Shown here: positions 5,762-7,507 of the stretch, piece after piece | Layout: every line of letters begins with the position of its first letter | Numbering within the stretch: position 1 is the stretch's first letter | Assembly: GCA_043818215.1 (NCBI GenBank) | Contig: JBDRGC010000254.1 | Span: 1 to 7,507 of the forward strand | Direction: 5' to 3' | From: JBDRGC01 sp043818215 | GTDB taxonomy: Bacteria; Chloroflexota; Anaerolineae; Anaerolineales; UBA11858 | Length of the DNA stretch: 7,507 nucleotides | Program-made: the position numbers and the translations under genes | The notes under the pieces: generated by a model | The model's input: the letters and a program-made list of their open reading frames with translations, nothing else | The model's database searches: none | Told to the model about the DNA's origin: nothing

Positions 5762-6517
5762 ATGAAAGAATGGATCACAGGCCGTAACCCCATCTACGAA
5801 GTGTTGCGCGCCAGACGGCGGCAGTGTTTTCGTTTACAAGTAGCGCAGAACGCACAAGAAAAGGGCCGTCTGGCCGATGTTTTGCATCTGTGCGCCAAAC
5901 GGGGTTTGCCTGTGTCCCGTGTGCCCCGTGAGCAGTTGGATTCCGTGGGGCCAAATCATCAGGGCATGGCGCTGGAAGTCAGCGGGTATCCCTATCAGAC
6001 TTTGCACGACATCTTAGACCGGGCCTCAGATCGCGGAGAGGCTCCCTTTATTTTGGTTTTGGATGCGCTGCAAGACCCACAAAACCTGGGAACGTTGCTG
6101 CGCACAGCTGAGGCGGTTGGAGTGCATGGTGTTTTTCTGCCTCTGCGGCGTTCAGCAAGCATCACGCCAGCGGTTGTCAGCGCATCTTCCGGGGCTTGTG
6201 AGCATCTTTTGGTAGCTCAAGCTAACCTGGCCCGGACGATTGCCTCGCTAAAAGACGAAGGCGTCTGGGTGATCGGGCTGGAAGGCGATCCAGAGGCCCG
6301 CCCCCCCTCCCAAGTACAGTTGGATGGCCCACTTGCTTTGGTGGTTGGATCCGAGGGGCAGGGGATGCGCTCGCTTATCCGCAAATCTTGTGATCTGCTT
6401 CTGCGATTGCCGATGCGAGGTCAGGTCATTTCGTTGAACGCAGCAGTTGCCGGCTCGGTGGCCTTGTACCTGGCCTGGCAGGCGCGCGGGTTTTCAGCGA
6501 GTGGAAACAAGGATTGA
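5762..6517 (+). CDS. rlmB: 23S rRNA 2'-O-methyltransferase, TrmH/SpoU family (RlmB-like)
   Basis: This enzyme of the SPOUT superfamily uses S-adenosylmethionine to methylate a ribose in RNA; RlmB of E. coli acts on G2251 of 23S rRNA. The 251-residue length is close to the usual 240-250. Residues 1-74 match the small substrate-binding domain (WITGRNPIYEVLRA; HQGMALEV). The catalytic domain has all three knot motifs: motif 1 DALQDPQNLGTLLRTAEAVG (101-120, with N108 and R114), motif 2 LVVGSEGQGM (193-202) and motif 3 LPMRGQVISLNAAVAGSVALY (216-236, with N226). The ATG at 5762 is chosen because MKEWITGRNP is where homologues begin. It has no Shine-Dalgarno: pyrimidine-rich repeat DNA stands directly upstream. 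The open frame continues upstream to a TTG at 5402 through the repeats, but that extension is not expected to be real. rlmB follows cysS in many genomes. TrmH-family relatives acting on other RNA sites cannot be excluded. Confidence 0.93.
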   Translation: MKEWITGRNPIYEVLRARRRQCFRLQVAQNAQEKGRLADVLHLCAKRGLPVSRVPREQLDSVGPNHQGMALEVSGYPYQTLHDILDRASDRGEAPFILVLDALQDPQNLGTLLRTAEAVGVHGVFLPLRRSASITPAVVSASSGACEHLLVAQANLARTIASLKDEGVWVIGLEGDPEARPPSQVQLDGPLALVVGSEGQGMRSLIRKSCDLLLRLPMRGQVISLNAAVAGSVALYLAWQARGFSASGNKD

Positions 6518-6519
6518 CG

Positions 6520-6762
6520 GTATCCTCTCCATATTGTAGGGTAAAAATCATTGTAGTCGGGGTTTCCACACTGCCCTGCGGGTACCTCGTGCAGGCGAGA
6601 TACCCTGGCACCGCCCGCCATACCATCCTGGCACAGGGCATCGTCCCGACACTTGCGCCGCACGCAGTGCAGGTGTGTCCTTCGGGAGGGCAGGTGTGGA
6701 AACCTGTCCTGAGTGTGTCGAAGGGTCTCCGCTACATCTCTCCTTACTTTTGAAGAGGATAC
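6520..6762. mobile_element. 243-bp MITE-like insertion at the end of rlmB
   Basis: Perfect 9-bp inverted ends, GTATCCTCT (6520-6528) and AGAGGATAC (6754-6762), extend to 11 of 12 bases. The octamer GATTGACG occurs immediately outside the left end (6512-6519) and 3 nt outside the right end (6766-6773); read more narrowly, GACG abuts both ends as a 4-bp duplication. Inside is a second inverted pair, 6561-6577 and 6687-6704 (GGTTTCCACA(C)CTGCCCT), differing by one base. The element lacks a transposase, so it would be non-autonomous. Its left GATTGACG contains the rlmB stop codon (TGA 6515-6517). The inner segment 6703-6726 (CCTGTCCTGAG...GTCGAAGGG) resembles an intergenic motif I recall as common in environmental genomes. 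Confidence 0.65.
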
Positions 6763-6803
6763 GACGATTGACGTTTGTCTGAAATCCTGATAGACTTCTG
6801 CCC

Positions 6804-6825
6804 CGCTGGTGTTTCCGTACCAGCG
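6804..6825. other. Stem-loop between rlmB and the tRNA promoter
   Basis: CGCTGGT (6804-6810) and ACCAGCG (6819-6825) make a perfect 7-bp stem with an 8-nt loop. GTGTTAGC follows, with no T run, so it is at best a weak terminator for rlmB. It lies 15 nt before the -35 box of the tRNA-tuf promoter and could equally be an upstream regulatory or insulating structure. Confidence 0.4.
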
Positions 6826-6840
6826 TGTTAGCAGGTAGCC

Positions 6841-6869
6841 TTGTCGCTGGGATGGCACTCTGGTATAAT
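6841..6869 (+). promoter_or_regulatory. Sigma-70-type promoter for the tRNA-tuf operon
   Basis: The -35 box TTGTCG (6841-6846) and the perfect -10 box TATAAT (6864-6869) are 17 bp apart. TG at 6861-6862 makes the -10 extended (TGGTATAAT). GCCCCC follows (6870-6875), so transcription should begin near 6876, about 30 nt before the first tRNA. A GC-rich discriminator of this kind is the known mark of stable-RNA promoters under stringent (ppGpp) control in proteobacteria; whether that holds in this organism is inference. Confidence 0.85.
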
Positions 6870-6906
6870 GCCCCCGCTTCGGCGAAAGCACATTTCTAAT
6901 TGATTT

Positions 6907-6979
6907 GCCGACGTAGCTCAATCGGCAGAGCAGCCGTTTTGTAAGCGGCAGGTTATGGGTTCAATTCCCATCGTCGGCT
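6907..6979 (+). tRNA. trnT: tRNA-Thr (anticodon TGT)
   Basis: This 73-nt cloverleaf has acceptor arms GCCGACG/CGTCGGC and discriminator T6979. The D arm is GCTC...GAGC. The anticodon stem GCCGT/GCGGC (one G-T pair) encloses loop TTTGTAA, with TGT at 6940-6942. The T arm is ATGGG-TTCAATT-CCCAT. It reads ACA and, by wobble, other ACN codons. CCA is not encoded (TCCT follows). It is the first gene after the promoter. Confidence 0.97.
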
Positions 6980-6984
6980 CCTGT

Positions 6985-7078
6985 CTAGTCGGTTAGTCCA
7001 CTAGTCGGTTAGTCTTGTTCCCGTTCAAGTACTTTGGATTAGTGAAAGGACTAAGCGACCAGTTGACTAAGCAACTGG
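6985..7078. repeat. Long imperfect inverted repeat in the Thr-Tyr tRNA spacer
   Basis: The left arm 6985-7014 is two copies of CTAGTCGGTTAGTC in tandem (16-bp step). The right arm 7049-7078 (GACTAAGCGACC..., with GACTAAG repeated) is its reverse complement at 24 of 30 positions, with a 34-nt loop. It begins 5 nt after tRNA-Thr and ends 10 nt before tRNA-Tyr, so it fills almost the whole spacer. In the precursor RNA it could form a processing stem between the two tRNAs. It could also be an inserted palindromic repeat. Confidence 0.8.
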
Positions 7079-7088
7079 CAGATTAACC

Positions 7089-7171
7089 GGGCGGATACCC
7101 AAGTGGCCAAAGGGGGCTGACTGTAAATCAGCTGGCAAATGCCTACGGCGGTTCGAATCCGTCTCCGCCCA
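7089..7171 (+). tRNA. trnY: tRNA-Tyr (anticodon GTA)
   Basis: This 83-nt class II tRNA has acceptor arms GGGCGGA/TCCGCCC and discriminator A7171. The anticodon stem GCTGA/TCAGC encloses loop CTGTAAA, with GTA at 7123-7125. A long variable arm (from about 7131 to 7147) follows, as expected for bacterial tRNA-Tyr. The T loop is TTCGAAT. It reads UAU and UAC. CCA is not encoded (ACCT). Confidence 0.97.
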
Positions 7172-7177
7172 CCTTTC

Positions 7178-7216
7178 TACTCGCCGATGGGAATGTTTAT
7201 TGCCTGTCGGCGAGTA
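7178..7216. repeat. Perfect 10-bp inverted repeat in the Tyr-Thr tRNA spacer
   Basis: TACTCGCCGA (7178-7187) and TCGGCGAGTA (7207-7216) are exact reverse complements with a 19-nt loop. The stem sits 6 nt after tRNA-Tyr and 17 nt before the next tRNA. There is no T run behind it, so it is more likely a processing or stability hairpin of the tRNA precursor than a terminator. Confidence 0.85.
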
Positions 7217-7233
7217 CTTGTGTAACCGACAAC

Positions 7234-7306
7234 GCCCTCATAGCTCAGTCGGTAGAGCGCATTCTTGGTAAGAATGAGGTCATGGGTTCAAATCCCATTG
7301 AGGGCT
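7234..7306 (+). tRNA. trnT: tRNA-Thr (anticodon GGT)
   Basis: This 73-nt cloverleaf has acceptor arms GCCCTCA/TGAGGGC and discriminator T7306. The D arm is GCTC...GAGC. The anticodon stem CATTC/GAATG encloses loop TTGGTAA, with GGT at 7267-7269. The T arm is ATGGG-TTCAAAT-CCCAT, the same stem as in the first tRNA-Thr. It reads ACC and ACU. CCA is not encoded (TCTT). It ends 61 nt before tuf, the same neighbour that thrT has in E. coli. Confidence 0.97.
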
Positions 7307-7367
7307 CTTGTTGTTGCAAGCAAGCAAACTTTCTGGTAAATATTGTCTGCCAAGGAGATGAAAACCA

Positions 7368-7507
7368 ATGGCTAAAGAAAAATTTGTAAGAGACAAGCCA
7401 CACTTGAATGTCGGCACCATGGGACATATCGACCATGGGAAGACCACACTGACAGCTGCGATCACCAAATACTGTTCGTTTTTGGGTCATGGGGCGTTCC
7501 GGGCGTT
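7368..7507 (+). CDS. tuf: Elongation factor Tu, N-terminal part (runs off the window)
   Basis: EF-Tu is the GTPase that carries aminoacyl-tRNA to the ribosome. Only 46 codons are present. They read MAKEKFVRDKPHLNVG and continue into the G1 loop G19-H-I-D-H-G-K-T26, then TLTAAITKY, as expected at the start of EF-Tu. Residues 34-46 (KYCSFLGHGAFRA) are the variable switch-proximal segment. The ATG is preceded by AAGGAG (7352-7357) with a 10-nt gap. No promoter is evident between tRNA-Thr(GGT) and the gene, so it is probably cotranscribed with the three tRNAs from the promoter near 6841. The rest of the gene is outside the window. Confidence 0.96.
   Translation, partial: MAKEKFVRDKPHLNVGTMGHIDHGKTTLTAAITKYCSFLGHGAFRA

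Larger units (their letters stand above)
5391..5765 (+). other. Low-complexity open frame linking cysS to rlmB
   Basis: An ATG overlapping the cysS stop as TAATG (5391) opens a 124-codon frame that ends in a TGA overlapping the rlmB ATG as ATGA (5763-5765). The predicted peptide is three NWGL(V) repeats and then cycles of TNLPTYQP, so it is unlikely to be a folded protein. The geometry is that of termination-reinitiation at both ends, which could carry ribosomes across the repeat array to rlmB. Because the array is open in all three frames, the frame match may be chance (about one in three). I list it as a possible coupling frame, not as an established gene. Confidence 0.25.

Noticed and set aside
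6421..6921. A 166-codon minus-strand open frame across the end of rlmB, the MITE-like element and the promoter
   Set aside because: It overlaps the rlmB catalytic motif 3, the palindromic element and the tRNA promoter, and its composition is that of antisense DNA.
7172..7233. A degenerate tRNA-Gly in the place of E. coli glyT
   Set aside because: The 62-nt spacer has no acceptor, D or T-arm remnants. Its only structure is the 10-bp inverted repeat.

Overview
The window looks like a piece of a Chloroflexota (Chloroflexi) chromosome, probably Anaerolineae or a relative. This is inferred from the style of the proteins (lamin-tail-domain surface protein with Thr/Pro-rich linkers, EF-Tu N-terminus beginning MAKEKFVRDKPHLNVG) and from intergenic DNA that is unusually rich in short tandem repeats and imperfect palindromes. 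It is not proven by any marker gene. All protein genes and tRNAs lie on the + strand.

Layout. 1-203: a tandemly duplicated 41-bp sequence with an interleaved hairpin. 204-2075: a secreted protein made of three lamin-tail domains joined by Thr/Pro linkers. 2076-2932: a gene-free stretch holding a stem-loop, a strong intrinsic terminator with no obvious gene in front of it, a CACAAAG-type hairpin, a 236-bp imperfect palindrome that looks like a non-autonomous mobile element, and a heptamer repeat. 2933-5391: a membrane-anchored PIN/TRAM protein (YacL-like) overlapping cysS by an ATGA junction. 5392-5761: a 15-bp G-rich triplet repeat followed by a 304-bp array of about 37 octamers (TACCAACC and variants). 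5762-6517: rlmB. 6518-6906: a 243-bp MITE-like insertion exactly behind the rlmB stop codon, then a stem-loop and a very good sigma-70-type promoter. 6907-7306: tRNA-Thr(UGU), tRNA-Tyr(GUA) and tRNA-Thr(GGU), with a sizeable inverted repeat in each spacer. 7368-end: the start of tuf.

How the genes fit together. The right two thirds is a translation and RNA-maintenance neighbourhood. PIN/TRAM protein - cysS - rlmB matches the order of yacL...cysS...yacO in Bacillus (without ispD/F and mini-RNase III), and Thr-Tyr-Thr tRNAs in front of tuf match the E. coli thrU-tyrU-glyT-thrT-tufB operon without the glycine tRNA. The tRNAs and tuf are probably transcribed from one promoter (TTGTCG-17-TATAAT with a GC-rich discriminator). 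The most unusual structure is between cysS and rlmB: a C-free, G-rich leader followed by 320 nt with no G at all on the + strand, open in all three frames. One of those frames starts in a TAATG overlap with the cysS stop and ends in an ATGA overlap with the rlmB start, which has no visible Shine-Dalgarno sequence.
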